The notes under the pieces: generated by a model
What the model saw: only the letters and a program-made list of their open reading frames with translations
Databases searched by the model: none
Told to the model about the DNA's origin: nothing
Part shown: positions 1 through 6,739 of the stretch, piece after piece
Layout of the letters: each line of letters opens with the position of its first letter
How positions within the stretch are numbered: position 1 is the first letter of the stretch
From: Gemmatimonadaceae bacterium
Lineage (GTDB): Bacteria > Gemmatimonadota > Gemmatimonadetes > Gemmatimonadales > Gemmatimonadaceae
Direction: 5' to 3'
Length of the DNA stretch: 9,790 nucleotides
Assembly (NCBI GenBank): GCA_025936015.1
Contig: JAICUE010000068.1
Location: 1 to 9,790 of the forward strand
Position numbers and translations under genes: made by a program

Positions 1-141
1 CTGCCGATCATCGCCCTCACGGCGAAGGCGATGAAGGGCGATCGCGAGAAGACCATCGCGGCCGGCGCATCGGATTACATCACCAAGCCGGTGGACACCG
101 AACAACTGCTGTCGCTGATGCGGGTGTGGCTGTATCGCTGA
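1..141 (+). CDS. C-terminal end of a response-regulator receiver domain, probably of a hybrid histidine kinase (partial, 5' end outside window)
   Basis: The reading frame is open from base 1 and ends at TGA 139-141, giving the last 46 residues of a longer protein. It shows the second half of a REC domain: LPIIALTAKAM (beta4, with the conserved Thr of ALTA at residue 7), then GDREKTIAAGASDYITKPV, which holds the conserved Lys-Pro of beta5 (residues 29-30), and a last amphipathic helix. The phosphoacceptor Asp lies upstream and is not visible. The ALTAKAM form and the end straight after the receiver are typical of C-terminal receivers on hybrid histidine kinases, but a stand-alone response regulator cannot be excluded. 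Only 4 bases separate it from the CheR gene, so the two are almost certainly co-transcribed and may be translationally coupled. The REC assignment is secure; the hybrid-kinase reading is inference. Confidence 0.88.
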   Translation: MPIIALTAKAMKGDREKTIAAGASDYITKPVDTEQLLSLMRVWLYR

Positions 142-145
142 TTCC

Positions 146-994
146 ATGAGCAAGGTCGCACAGCCGCCGCTGGCGTACGACACGGAGCTGGAGCAGCTCG
201 AGATCGAGCTGCTCCTCGAGGCGATCTTCCGCCACTACGGATTCGATTTCCGGTCGTACGCGTTCTCGTCGATCCGCCGGCGGATCTGGACGCGGATCAG
301 CGCCGAGGAGCTGCCTAACGTCACGGCGCTGCAGGAGCGCGTGCTCCATGACCCGCAGGTCATGGAGCGGCTCCTGCTCGACCTGTCGATCAACGTGACG
401 GCGATGTTCCGCGATCCCGGATTCTACCGGGCGTTTCGCGAGCACGTCGTTCCGCTGCTGCGGACGTACCCCTTCATCCGCGTCTGGCATGCGGGGTGTT
501 CGACGGGCGAAGAGGTGTACTCGATGGCGATCCTCCTCGAGGAGGAGGGGCTGCTCGGCAAGTCGCGGCTGTACGCGACGGACATCAACGAGGTGGTGCT
601 GCAGCAGGCGCGGGCGGGGATCTTTCCACTCGAGCGGATGCAGGAGTACACGGAGAACTACATCAAGGCGGGAGGAAAGCGCGCGTTCTCGGAGTACTAC
701 GTCGCGAAGTACGACGGCGCGCTGTTCAATCCGTCGCTGACGGAGCACGTCGTGTTCTCGCAGCACAACCTCGTCACCGACCGGTCGTTCAGCGAGTTCA
801 ACGCGATTCTCTGCAGGAACGTCCTCATCTATTTCGATCGTTCACTGCAGGCGAAGGTCCACCGATTGTTCTACGATTCACTGGTTAACTTCGGAATTCT
901 CGGACTCGGCGGAAAGGAATCGCTCAAGTTTTCGCAGTATGAGGATTGCTATGAGCAGATCTCCTCGGAAAAGATCTATCGCAAGGTGCGCTGA
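146..994 (+). CDS. cheR: CheR-type protein-glutamate O-methyltransferase
   Basis: This 282-residue cytoplasmic enzyme is predicted to use S-adenosylmethionine to methylate glutamate side chains on receptor-like signalling proteins. The N-terminal helical CheR_N part is about residues 15-75. The SINVTAMFRD block (81-90) precedes a Rossmann methyltransferase domain with HAGCSTGEE (115-123, SAM-binding motif I), ATDIN (144-148, the acidic residue expected to hold the SAM ribose) and CRNVLIYF (223-230), all hallmarks of CheR. Near the C-terminus, where classical chemotaxis CheR has a GHSE motif, this protein has GLGGKESLKFS (253-263), a variant I associate with CheR proteins in kinase-rich, non-flagellar clusters. 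Length is normal for a single-domain CheR, with no TPR tail. The ATG at 146 lies 4 bases after the preceding stop and has no clear Shine-Dalgarno sequence, consistent with coupling. An 11-base gap leads to cheB. The family is certain; the target protein is unknown. Confidence 0.95.
   Translation: MSKVAQPPLAYDTELEQLEIELLLEAIFRHYGFDFRSYAFSSIRRRIWTRISAEELPNVTALQERVLHDPQVMERLLLDLSINVTAMFRDPGFYRAFREHVVPLLRTYPFIRVWHAGCSTGEEVYSMAILLEEEGLLGKSRLYATDINEVVLQQARAGIFPLERMQEYTENYIKAGGKRAFSEYYVAKYDGALFNPSLTEHVVFSQHNLVTDRSFSEFNAILCRNVLIYFDRSLQAKVHRLFYDSLVNFGILGLGGKESLKFSQYEDCYEQISSEKIYRKVR
313..320 (+). repeat. First of seven copies of the octamer GCCTAACG dispersed through the window
   Basis: GCCTAACG is at 313-320, 3733-3740, 5482-5489 and 9053-9060. 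Its complement CGTTAGGC is at 4317-4324, 5649-5656 and 9601-9608. All seven are inside coding sequence, in four different genes (cheR, the receiver-like gene, sucA three times, the permease twice). They fall in two different reading registers on the + orientation (CCT AAC in three cases, CTA ACG in one) and always as GCG TTA GGC in the other. Function unknown; see findings. Confidence 0.75.
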
Positions 995-1005
995 ACAGGA
1001 CGCAT

Positions 1006-1650
1006 GTGGCTTACGAGCTGGTGGTGATCGGGACGTCGTGGGGAGGACTTCACGCGCTGCGCCGCGTCCTCGGGGGACTGCCGGCGAAGTTCGACGTGCC
1101 CGTCGTCGTCGTGCAGCATCGCCATCGGGATTCGGATCACCTGCTCGTCTCGTTGCTGCAGGATCACACCTCGCTCGAGGTGCATGAAATCGAGGACAAG
1201 ACTGAGCTCGAGCCGGGTGGCGTGTACGTCGCGCCGGCGGAGTATCACGTGCTCGTCGAGGTCGGCCATCTCGCGCTGAGCACCGAGGAGCCGGTGCGCT
1301 ACAGCCGACCGTCCATCGACGTGACCTTCGAGTCGGCGGCCGACGCGTACGGCGCGCGGACCATCGGCGTGATCATGACGGGCGCCAACGACGATGGCGC
1401 GCGCGGACTCAAGCGGATCGCTGCACGGGGCGGCGCGGCAATCGTCCAGGATCCGGCCACCGCCGAGAGCGCGGTGATGCCGGCAGCGGCACTGAAGGCG
1501 GTCCCGGACGCGCGCGTGACCCCGGTGGAGAAGATGGGAACGCTCATCGCCTCGCTCGTCTCGCGCTCGCGCACCGCCCGTCGCGGCACGCCGCGCCTGA
1601 CACGGAAGCAGGAGTCGGATGCCGACAGCTCGATGAAGGAGCAGTCGTGA
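1006..1650 (+). CDS. cheB: Stand-alone CheB-type protein-glutamate methylesterase (no receiver domain)
   Basis: This 214-residue protein is the catalytic half of CheB, which hydrolyses glutamyl methyl esters (and in many species deamidates glutamine) on receptors, opposing CheR. The fold starts at once: VVIGTSWGG (6-14) gives the nucleophile Ser11, VVVVQHRH (33-40) gives His38, and GVIMTGANDDGARGL (121-135) gives Asp130. Together these match the Ser-His-Asp triad. The usual N-terminal REC domain and linker are absent, so activity cannot be switched by phosphorylation in cis; a partner or expression level would have to control it. Start: GTG at 1006, preceded by AGGA (997-1000) at 5 bases. The overlapping ATG at 1004 is in another frame. 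The basic, polar tail from about residue 187 looks disordered. The TGA stop at 1648-1650 overlaps the next GTG. Family and triad are clear; the substrate is inferred from the adjacent cheR. Confidence 0.94.
   Translation: MAYELVVIGTSWGGLHALRRVLGGLPAKFDVPVVVVQHRHRDSDHLLVSLLQDHTSLEVHEIEDKTELEPGGVYVAPAEYHVLVEVGHLALSTEEPVRYSRPSIDVTFESAADAYGARTIGVIMTGANDDGARGLKRIAARGGAAIVQDPATAESAVMPAAALKAVPDARVTPVEKMGTLIASLVSRSRTARRGTPRLTRKQESDADSSMKEQS
1636..1641 (+). promoter_or_regulatory. Strong ribosome binding site inside the end of cheB
   Basis: AAGGAG lies 5 bases before the GTG at 1647 and fixes that codon as the start of the sensor kinase. Because it sits inside the cheB reading frame, and the two genes overlap by GTGA, kinase translation is probably coupled to that of cheB. 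It is the best Shine-Dalgarno match I see in the window. Confidence 0.8.
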
Positions 1651-3359
1651 ACGACGATCGCGTCAACATCCTGCTCGTCGACGACAGGCCGGAAAACCTG
1701 CTCGCGCTGGAGGCGATCCTCGAGCCACTCGGACAGAATCTCGTTCGCGCCGGCTCCGGCGAGGAAGCGCTCAAGCACCTGCTCACGCGCGACTTCGCGG
1801 CGATCCTCCTCGACGTGCAGATGCCGGGGCTCAACGGCTTCGACACCGCCCGACTGATCAAGGCGCGCGAGCGGTCACGCCACATCCCGATCATCTTCCT
1901 CACCGCGATCAGCAAGGAAGAAGCATACGTCTTCGAGGGATACTCGGTCGGCGCGGTGGACTACATGTTCAAGCCGTTCCAGCCGGACATCCTGCGGTCG
2001 AAGGTCTCCGTGTTCGTGGACCTCTATCGCAAGCAGGAGCAGATCAAGGTGCAGGACGACCTGCTCCGCGAGAGCGAGCGCCGGGAGCTCGAGCTTCGCC
2101 ATCGCGCGGAGCTCCGCGAGACGCAGGCTCGCCTCGCCGAAGTCGTCGATGGCGCGATGGACGCGATCGTCATGTTCGACGAGCGACAGCGCATCACGCT
2201 CTTCAACGAGGCCGCGGAGCGCACGTTCTGCCTGACGGCGCGCGAAGCGGTGGGCACATCCATCGGCAGGATCTTCCCCGAGAAGCAGCGCGCGCAGCAG
2301 CTCGCGATCCTGCTCGGCGCAACGCAGCACGAGCACGACAGCACCTGCGCGACCGAAAAACCGCTGCAGCGCCACGTGAGCAGCCTGATCGCGGCGCGGG
2401 GAACCTCGAACGAGGAATTCCCGCTCGAGGCGTCCGTGTCGCGCCTCGATGAAGGTGATCTCCGGCTGTACACCATGATCGCCCGCGACATCACCGAGCG
2501 CGTTCGCGCCGAACAGTCGCTGAAGGAGCAGGCCGACTCGCTGGCGCGAACGACGAACGAGCTGCGCGCCGCGAATGAAGAGCTGCAGCGCCGGCAGGGA
2601 GAGATCGAGGCGGCGATGAGCGCGCGCAGCCGCTTCTATGCATCGATGTCGCACGAGCTCCGCACCCCGATCAACGCGATCCTCGGCTACAGCACGCTGA
2701 TGCTCGAGAACATCTACGGCGCGCTGAACGAAAAGCAGGTGGAGGGAATCCAGCGTACGCATCGCGCGGCGAAGCACCTGCTCGAGCTGGTGAACGACGT
2801 GCTCGACCTGTCGAAGATCGAGGCGGGGAAGATCGACCTCAAGCTGCAGCCGGCGTCGTTCCCCGAACTGATCGACGACCTGTTCGTCACCGTGCGCCCA
2901 CTCGCCGATGAGCGGGGCAGCACGCTCACGCTGGAGCACGAAGGCGGGCCGCTCACGATCACGACCGATCCGCGCCGGGTGCGGCAGATCCTGCTCAACC
3001 TCCTCTCGAACGCGATCAAGTTCGGGCTGGGAAAGCCGATCGTCGTCCGCTCACGGATGCGCGAGGACTCGCGGTTCGAAGTCGAAGTGATCGACCAGGG
3101 GATCGGGATCGGCGAGGAGGACATCACTCGCATCTTCGACGAGTTCGTGCAGATCGGGAAGAGCGCCCAGCAGCAGGAAGGCACTGGCCTCGGGCTTCCG
3201 ATCTCGAAGCGGCTGGCCGAGCTGCTGCACGGGGAGCTGCTCGTCCATTCGACGCCAGGCGAGGGGAGTCGCTTTCAGCTCGTCCTCCCAGCGGCCCCCG
3301 AGATCCGCAGCGCCGGGGACGAGCAGCGCCATCCCGCCTCGACAGCGACTGCGGCCTGA
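1647..3359 (+). CDS. Sensor histidine kinase with N-terminal receiver (REC-PAS-HisKA-HATPase_c)
   Basis: This 570-residue protein has no signal peptide or membrane segment and so should be cytoplasmic. Domains in order: REC at about 5-125, with acidic pair Asp12/Asp13, phosphoacceptor Asp56 in LLDVQMPG, Thr86 and Lys109; a charged coiled-coil linker at about 127-165; a PAS domain at about 163-285 (DGAMDAIVMFDERQRITLFN near its start, DITER at its end); a second coiled coil at about 285-328; HisKA with SHELRTPINAI, phospho-His336; and HATPase_c with N-box NLLSNAIKF (Asn455), DQGIGIG (483-489) and GTGLGL (512-517). All catalytic boxes look intact. An N-terminal receiver makes the kinase an output of an upstream phosphodonor, plausibly the protein ending at 141. 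The PAS domain shows no obvious cofactor-binding signature. The last 20 residues are Ala/Thr-rich and probably disordered. It closes the cheR-cheB operon; downstream targets are not visible. Confidence 0.95.
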   Translation: MNDDRVNILLVDDRPENLLALEAILEPLGQNLVRAGSGEEALKHLLTRDFAAILLDVQMPGLNGFDTARLIKARERSRHIPIIFLTAISKEEAYVFEGYSVGAVDYMFKPFQPDILRSKVSVFVDLYRKQEQIKVQDDLLRESERRELELRHRAELRETQARLAEVVDGAMDAIVMFDERQRITLFNEAAERTFCLTAREAVGTSIGRIFPEKQRAQQLAILLGATQHEHDSTCATEKPLQRHVSSLIAARGTSNEEFPLEASVSRLDEGDLRLYTMIARDITERVRAEQSLKEQADSLARTTNELRAANEELQRRQGEIEAAMSARSRFYASMSHELRTPINAILGYSTLMLENIYGALNEKQVEGIQRTHRAAKHLLELVNDVLDLSKIEAGKIDLKLQPASFPELIDDLFVTVRPLADERGSTLTLEHEGGPLTITTDPRRVRQILLNLLSNAIKFGLGKPIVVRSRMREDSRFEVEVIDQGIGIGEEDITRIFDEFVQIGKSAQQQEGTGLGLPISKRLAELLHGELLVHSTPGEGSRFQLVLPAAPEIRSAGDEQRHPASTATAA

Positions 3360-3362
3360 TTC

Positions 3363-3385
3363 GCCGGCGCGACGGCCGCGCCCGC
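3363..3385 (+). terminator. Weak GC-rich stem-loop after the kinase gene
   Basis: GGCGCG (3366-3371) can pair with CGCGCC (3377-3382) across a 5-base loop, with two more pairs beyond one mismatch (3363-3364 with 3384-3385). It begins 4 bases after the kinase stop, where a terminator would be expected. No U-tract follows, so it could simply reflect high GC content. Confidence 0.25.
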
Positions 3386-3434
3386 CAAGGGAAACATCGG
3401 AGCGCATCCGGGTACAGCGGTGACCCACGTCGCG

Positions 3435-3462
3435 TTGCGGCGAGTCGCGTCCGTGCTACATT
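3435..3462 (+). promoter_or_regulatory. Sigma70-like promoter candidate for the small receiver-like gene
   Basis: TTGCGG (3435-3440) and TACATT (3457-3462) are separated by 16 bases. The first keeps the TTG of the -35 consensus and the second matches TATAAT at 4 of 6 positions. A start near 3469 would leave a leader of about 30 bases before ATG 3501. It lies in the 141-base gap after the signalling operon, in locally less GC-rich DNA. Box matching only; weak on its own. Confidence 0.4.
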
Positions 3463-3500
3463 GCGATTGTCGATCGTTCCCCCCCTCGACGGTGCGTTCC

Positions 3501-3923
3501 ATGGTCGTTCTCTGCGTTGCCCGACATCTGTACCTTGCGCAGCATTTCGCGCGTGTGCTCGAGCAGGCGGGTGCGGCAACGCGTAGCGCGGTAGGGCTGG
3601 CCGAGGCGCGGCAAGTCGCTGCCGACTGCGCACCCGACGTCGTTGCGGCCGACTACGACCTCCTCGCTACCCTCTCGCTCAGCGACTGGGAGCAGGACGA
3701 CATCCTCTCGCGGCGCCCCGTGATCGCGGTGAGCCTAACGCGCCGCCCGGGTGAATCGAACGTGCTCGACGTGAACGGGATCGCCGGCTGTCTCTACCTT
3801 CCCGAAGTCGGGGTGCCTGGCGTGCTGCGCGTGCTCGAGGCAGCGGCCGCCGGATCGAGCGTCCGTGTCCCGCACGGCGCGCTGGCCTGGCCGGGACGAA
3901 CCCAGCCCCATACCACGAGCTGA
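3501..3923 (+). CDS. Small degenerate receiver-like (pseudo-receiver) protein
   Basis: The protein has 140 residues. Its pattern resembles a REC fold: a beta1-like MVVLCVARHLYLAQ, a helix ending at VLEQAG, PDVVAADYDLL (45-55) at the position of the phosphorylated strand, PVIAVSL (73-79) as beta4, and GCLYLPEVG (96-104) as beta5. The normal REC acidic pair after beta1 is replaced by Ala-Arg (7-8), and the conserved Lys-Pro of beta5 is absent (Leu-Pro at 100-101). Asp51 or Asp53 could remain at the acceptor site. If it is a receiver, it is probably not phosphorylated normally and acts by protein contact. The tail after about residue 120 is unstructured. I prefer ATG 3501, where the beta1 strand begins; the frame is open further upstream to 3420, but that stretch overlaps the putative promoter. 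The gene stands alone between two likely transcription units, next to a two-component operon. Function unknown; family assignment moderate. Confidence 0.7.
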   Translation: MVVLCVARHLYLAQHFARVLEQAGAATRSAVGLAEARQVAADCAPDVVAADYDLLATLSLSDWEQDDILSRRPVIAVSLTRRPGESNVLDVNGIAGCLYLPEVGVPGVLRVLEAAAAGSSVRVPHGALAWPGRTQPHTTS

Positions 3924-3934
3924 ATCGCCGATCG

Positions 3935-3959
3935 CGCGCCGCGAGCCCCTCGTGGCGCG
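3935..3959 (+). terminator. Compact GC-rich hairpin between the receiver-like gene and sucA
   Basis: CGCGCCGCGAG (3935-3945) pairs with CTCGTGGCGCG (3949-3959) over 11 base pairs, counting one G-U wobble, around a CCC loop. It lies 12 bases after the stop at 3923. There is no immediate U-run; the nearest T-rich stretch is GATTAGATTT at 3971-3980. It may be an intrinsic terminator or an RNA 3' stabilising structure. Its right arm also covers where a sucA -35 box would sit. Confidence 0.5.
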
Positions 3960-3973
3960 GCGGGCGTGGCGAT

Positions 3974-3985
3974 TAGATTTCGTAC
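3974..3985 (+). promoter_or_regulatory. -10-like box placed for leaderless transcription of sucA
   Basis: TAGATT (3974-3979) matches TATAAT at 4 of 6 positions and is followed by only 6 bases before the ATG at 3986. The predicted transcription start therefore falls on or next to the A of the start codon. No Shine-Dalgarno sequence precedes the ATG. No clear -35 box is present at 16-18 bases spacing (sequence around 3950-3957 is GC-rich). The match is suggestive, not proof. Confidence 0.45.
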
Positions 3986-6733
3986 ATGGGTACATCCGCG
4001 ATCACGAGCGTCTTCAACGACGGTTACGTCGCTGAACAGCTCGACGCCTACCGTCGCGACCCGTCCTCGGTGGACGAATCGTGGCGCCAGTTCTTTCGTC
4101 TCGCCGAGCAGATCGGCGGCGGCCAGGGCGGCGGCAGCGATGTCGCGACGATGCGCGCGGTCGCCGGCGCCGCCTCGCTCGTGGCATCGATCCGCCAGTA
4201 CGGACATCTCGCCGTACAGGTCGATCCACTCGGCAGCGCGCCGCCAGGCGCCGCCGAGCTGACGAGCGAGTACCACGGGATCACCGACGCGGACCTCGCC
4301 AGGGTCCCTGCCGCAGCGTTAGGCTTCGACGGGTACGCGACCGCGGCCGACGTCGTTCGCGCGCTGCGCGAGGCGTACTCCGGCTCGATCGGCTATGAGC
4401 TCGAGCACATCGCGGCTGACGACGAGCGCGAATGGCTGCGCCACGCGATCGAGACGCGCGAATTCACCAAGCCGCTCGACGCGGACACCAAGAAACGCCT
4501 GCTCGCGCGGCTGACCGAGGTCGATGGGCTCGAGCGCTTCCTCGGCTTCGCCTTCCAGGGAAAGAAGCGCTTCTCGATCGAGGGCACCGATGCGCTGGTG
4601 CCGATCCTCGACGCGGCGATCGACGGCGCGGCGCGCCGCGGCGCGCGCCGGGTCGTGATCGGGATGGCACACCGCGGCCGCCTCAACGTGCTCACCCACG
4701 TGTTGGGCAAGCCGTACACTGCCCTCTTCACCGAATTCGAGGGACGGCGCATCGGCTCGCAGCCGGAGAGCGAGACAGGCGACGTGAAGTATCACATGGG
4801 GTATCGCGGCAAGCGGACGATCGATGGCGCTGACGTCGAGGTCTCGCTCGTCCCGAACCCGAGCCACCTCGAGGTCGTGAACCCGGTCGTCGCCGGCGTC
4901 GCGCGCGCACTCGAGCGCGCGCTCCCCGCCGAGCAGCGCGACGCGGCGGTGCTGCCGATCCTCGTCCACGGCGATTCGGCGTTCGCCGGCGAGGGTGTGG
5001 TGGCCGAGTCGCTGAACATGTCGCGGCTGCACGGCTACTCGGTCGGCGGAACGCTCCACGTCATCACGAACAACCAGGTCGGCTTCACCACCGATCCGAT
5101 CGATGCGCGGTCGACGCATTACGCGAGCGACCTCGCGAAGGGATTCGAGATTCCGGTGCTCCACGTCAACGGCGACGACGTCGAAGCATGCGTTGCCGCG
5201 GTCGCGATGTGCATCGCCTATCGTGCGCGATTTTCGAAGGACATCCTCATCGATCTCGTCGGCTATCGCCGCCATGGCCACAACGAGACCGATGAGCCCT
5301 CATTCACCCAGCCGGAACTCTACAAGCTGGTGAAGGCCCATCCGACGCCGCGGCAGGTGTGGGGGGCGCGGCTCGTCCGCGACGGGGTGGTCAGCGATGC
5401 CGACGTCGAGCGCGTCGACAAGGAGTTCGCGGCGAAGCTCGGCAAGATCCTCGACGACATGCGCGCCGCCGGCTCCGCCGCGCCTAACGGCGACCCGGGC
5501 AAGCCGGCGGCGCCGCAGCCGAACGGCGCGGTGGCGACCGCGGTCCCGCTGCAGCGCCTGACCGCGCTCAACGACGCACTGCTCGCCTGGCCTGATGGCT
5601 TCCAGCCACACCGCAACGTCGCGAAGACCCTCGGCCGGCGTCGCGAAGCGTTAGGCGGCGCCAACGCGATCGACTGGGGGCACGCCGAGGCGCTCGCCTT
5701 CGCGTCGCTGCTCGCCGACGGGACCTCCGTCCGGATCAGCGGACAGGACGCCGAGCGCGGGACGTTCTCGCACCGGCAGGCAGTGCTCCACGACATGGAG
5801 ACGGGAAAGACCTTCACGCCGCTCGAGCACCTGCCCGACGCGAAGGGACGGTTCGAGGTGTTCAACAGCCCGCTCGCCGAGACGGCGGTGATGGGCTTCG
5901 AATACGGTTTCAGCACCGCAGCCGCCGACACGCTGGTGTTGTGGGAAGCGCAGTACGGCGACTTCGTGAACGTCGCGCAGCCGATCATGGACCAGTTCGT
6001 GTTCGCCGATCGGGCGAAGTGGGGTCAGGACTCCGGGCTCGTGCTGCTGCTGCCGCACGGCTACGAGGGCGGCGGTCCCGAGCACTCGAGCGCGCGGCTC
6101 GAGCGGTTCCTGCAGGCGTGCGCGGAGGGCAACATGATCGTCGCCTATCCGTCGACGCCGGCGCAGTACTTCCACATCCTCCGCCGCCAGGCACGACTCG
6201 CCCAGCGCCGGCCGCTCGTGCTGATGCAGCCGAAGTCGCTGCTCCGCATGCCGGAAGCAGCGGCGAAGGCCGACGACCTCGCGAGCGGTGCGTTCCATTC
6301 GGTGATCGACGACCCGCAAGCGTCGCAGCAGCGCGAGCAGGTCCGCCGTCTCGTCTTCTGCACGGCGAAGATGTATTACGATCTCGCCGCGGCGCGGAAG
6401 GACAATGCGGTCGCGCTCATTCGCGTCGACGAGCTGTATCCCTGGCCGCACGAGGAGATCGGCCGCGTCGTCGATCTCTACCCCGCGGTCGAGGATGTCG
6501 TCTGGGCGCAGGAAGAGCCGAAGAACATGGGCGCATGGACGTACATCGCGCCGCGCCTTCGCGCGCTCGTCGGAAACATCCAGGAGATGCGGTACGTTGG
6601 TCGCCCGGAACGGGCCAGTCCGGCCGAAGGCTACGAGGCCGCGCACAAGGCGGAGCAGGCGCGCATCGTCGCCGAAGCGCTCAACGCGCCGCAGCCCTCG
6701 AAGCGTCGCGCGGTCGCGTCTCGCCCGGCGTGA
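3986..6733 (+). CDS. sucA: 2-oxoglutarate dehydrogenase E1 component (thiamine diphosphate-dependent)
   Basis: This 915-residue enzyme decarboxylates 2-oxoglutarate and passes the succinyl group to the lipoyl arm of E2 in the citric acid cycle. The N-terminus (TSVFNDGYVAEQLDAYRRDP, then WRQFF) is the short E1 arm known to dock onto E2. The E1/transketolase core includes RFSIEGTDALVPILD, IGMAHRGRLNVL, VPNPSHLEVVNPV, the thiamine-diphosphate/metal region beginning GDSAFAGEG (329-337) and continuing to ITNNQVGFTT, and RRHGHNETDEP (428-438). The C-terminal half carries the pyrimidine-binding domain (EYGFSTA, EAQYGDFVNVAQPIMDQF, LPHGYEGGGPEHSSARLERFL) and the terminal domain (VWAQEEPKNMGAW). Length is close to the E. 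coli protein (about 930). A Pro/Ala/Gly/Asn-rich linker sits at about 493-522 between the two halves. No sucB follows; a large hairpin and an unrelated operon do. Identification is very secure. Confidence 0.98.
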   Translation: MGTSAITSVFNDGYVAEQLDAYRRDPSSVDESWRQFFRLAEQIGGGQGGGSDVATMRAVAGAASLVASIRQYGHLAVQVDPLGSAPPGAAELTSEYHGITDADLARVPAAALGFDGYATAADVVRALREAYSGSIGYELEHIAADDEREWLRHAIETREFTKPLDADTKKRLLARLTEVDGLERFLGFAFQGKKRFSIEGTDALVPILDAAIDGAARRGARRVVIGMAHRGRLNVLTHVLGKPYTALFTEFEGRRIGSQPESETGDVKYHMGYRGKRTIDGADVEVSLVPNPSHLEVVNPVVAGVARALERALPAEQRDAAVLPILVHGDSAFAGEGVVAESLNMSRLHGYSVGGTLHVITNNQVGFTTDPIDARSTHYASDLAKGFEIPVLHVNGDDVEACVAAVAMCIAYRARFSKDILIDLVGYRRHGHNETDEPSFTQPELYKLVKAHPTPRQVWGARLVRDGVVSDADVERVDKEFAAKLGKILDDMRAAGSAAPNGDPGKPAAPQPNGAVATAVPLQRLTALNDALLAWPDGFQPHRNVAKTLGRRREALGGANAIDWGHAEALAFASLLADGTSVRISGQDAERGTFSHRQAVLHDMETGKTFTPLEHLPDAKGRFEVFNSPLAETAVMGFEYGFSTAAADTLVLWEAQYGDFVNVAQPIMDQFVFADRAKWGQDSGLVLLLPHGYEGGGPEHSSARLERFLQACAEGNMIVAYPSTPAQYFHILRRQARLAQRRPLVLMQPKSLLRMPEAAAKADDLASGAFHSVIDDPQASQQREQVRRLVFCTAKMYYDLAAARKDNAVALIRVDELYPWPHEEIGRVVDLYPAVEDVVWAQEEPKNMGAWTYIAPRLRALVGNIQEMRYVGRPERASPAEGYEAAHKAEQARIVAEALNAPQPSKRRAVASRPA

Positions 6734-6739
6734 GGCGCA

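Noticed and set aside
37..44. GCGATCGC (HIP1-like) as the dominant dispersed word
   Set aside because: It occurs at 37-44 and 8907-8914 among many GATC-rich stretches, but GC-rich coding (GCG, ATC, GCC codons) explains such words easily, unlike the T/A-containing octamer.
1004..1006. ATG as the start of cheB
   Set aside because: It is in a different frame; the GTG overlapping its last base leads into the conserved beta strand VVIGTSWGG and is well spaced from AGGA.
1875..2939. Long open frame on the - strand (354 codons) opposite the kinase
   Set aside because: It mirrors an intact kinase with all conserved boxes; its predicted product is Arg/Leu/Glu/Val-rich low-information sequence, typical of antisense frames in GC-rich genes.
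3420..3500. Longer start of the receiver-like protein
   Set aside because: The extension covers the promoter-like boxes and reads as Arg/Ser-rich non-conserved sequence before a clear beta strand at ATG 3501.
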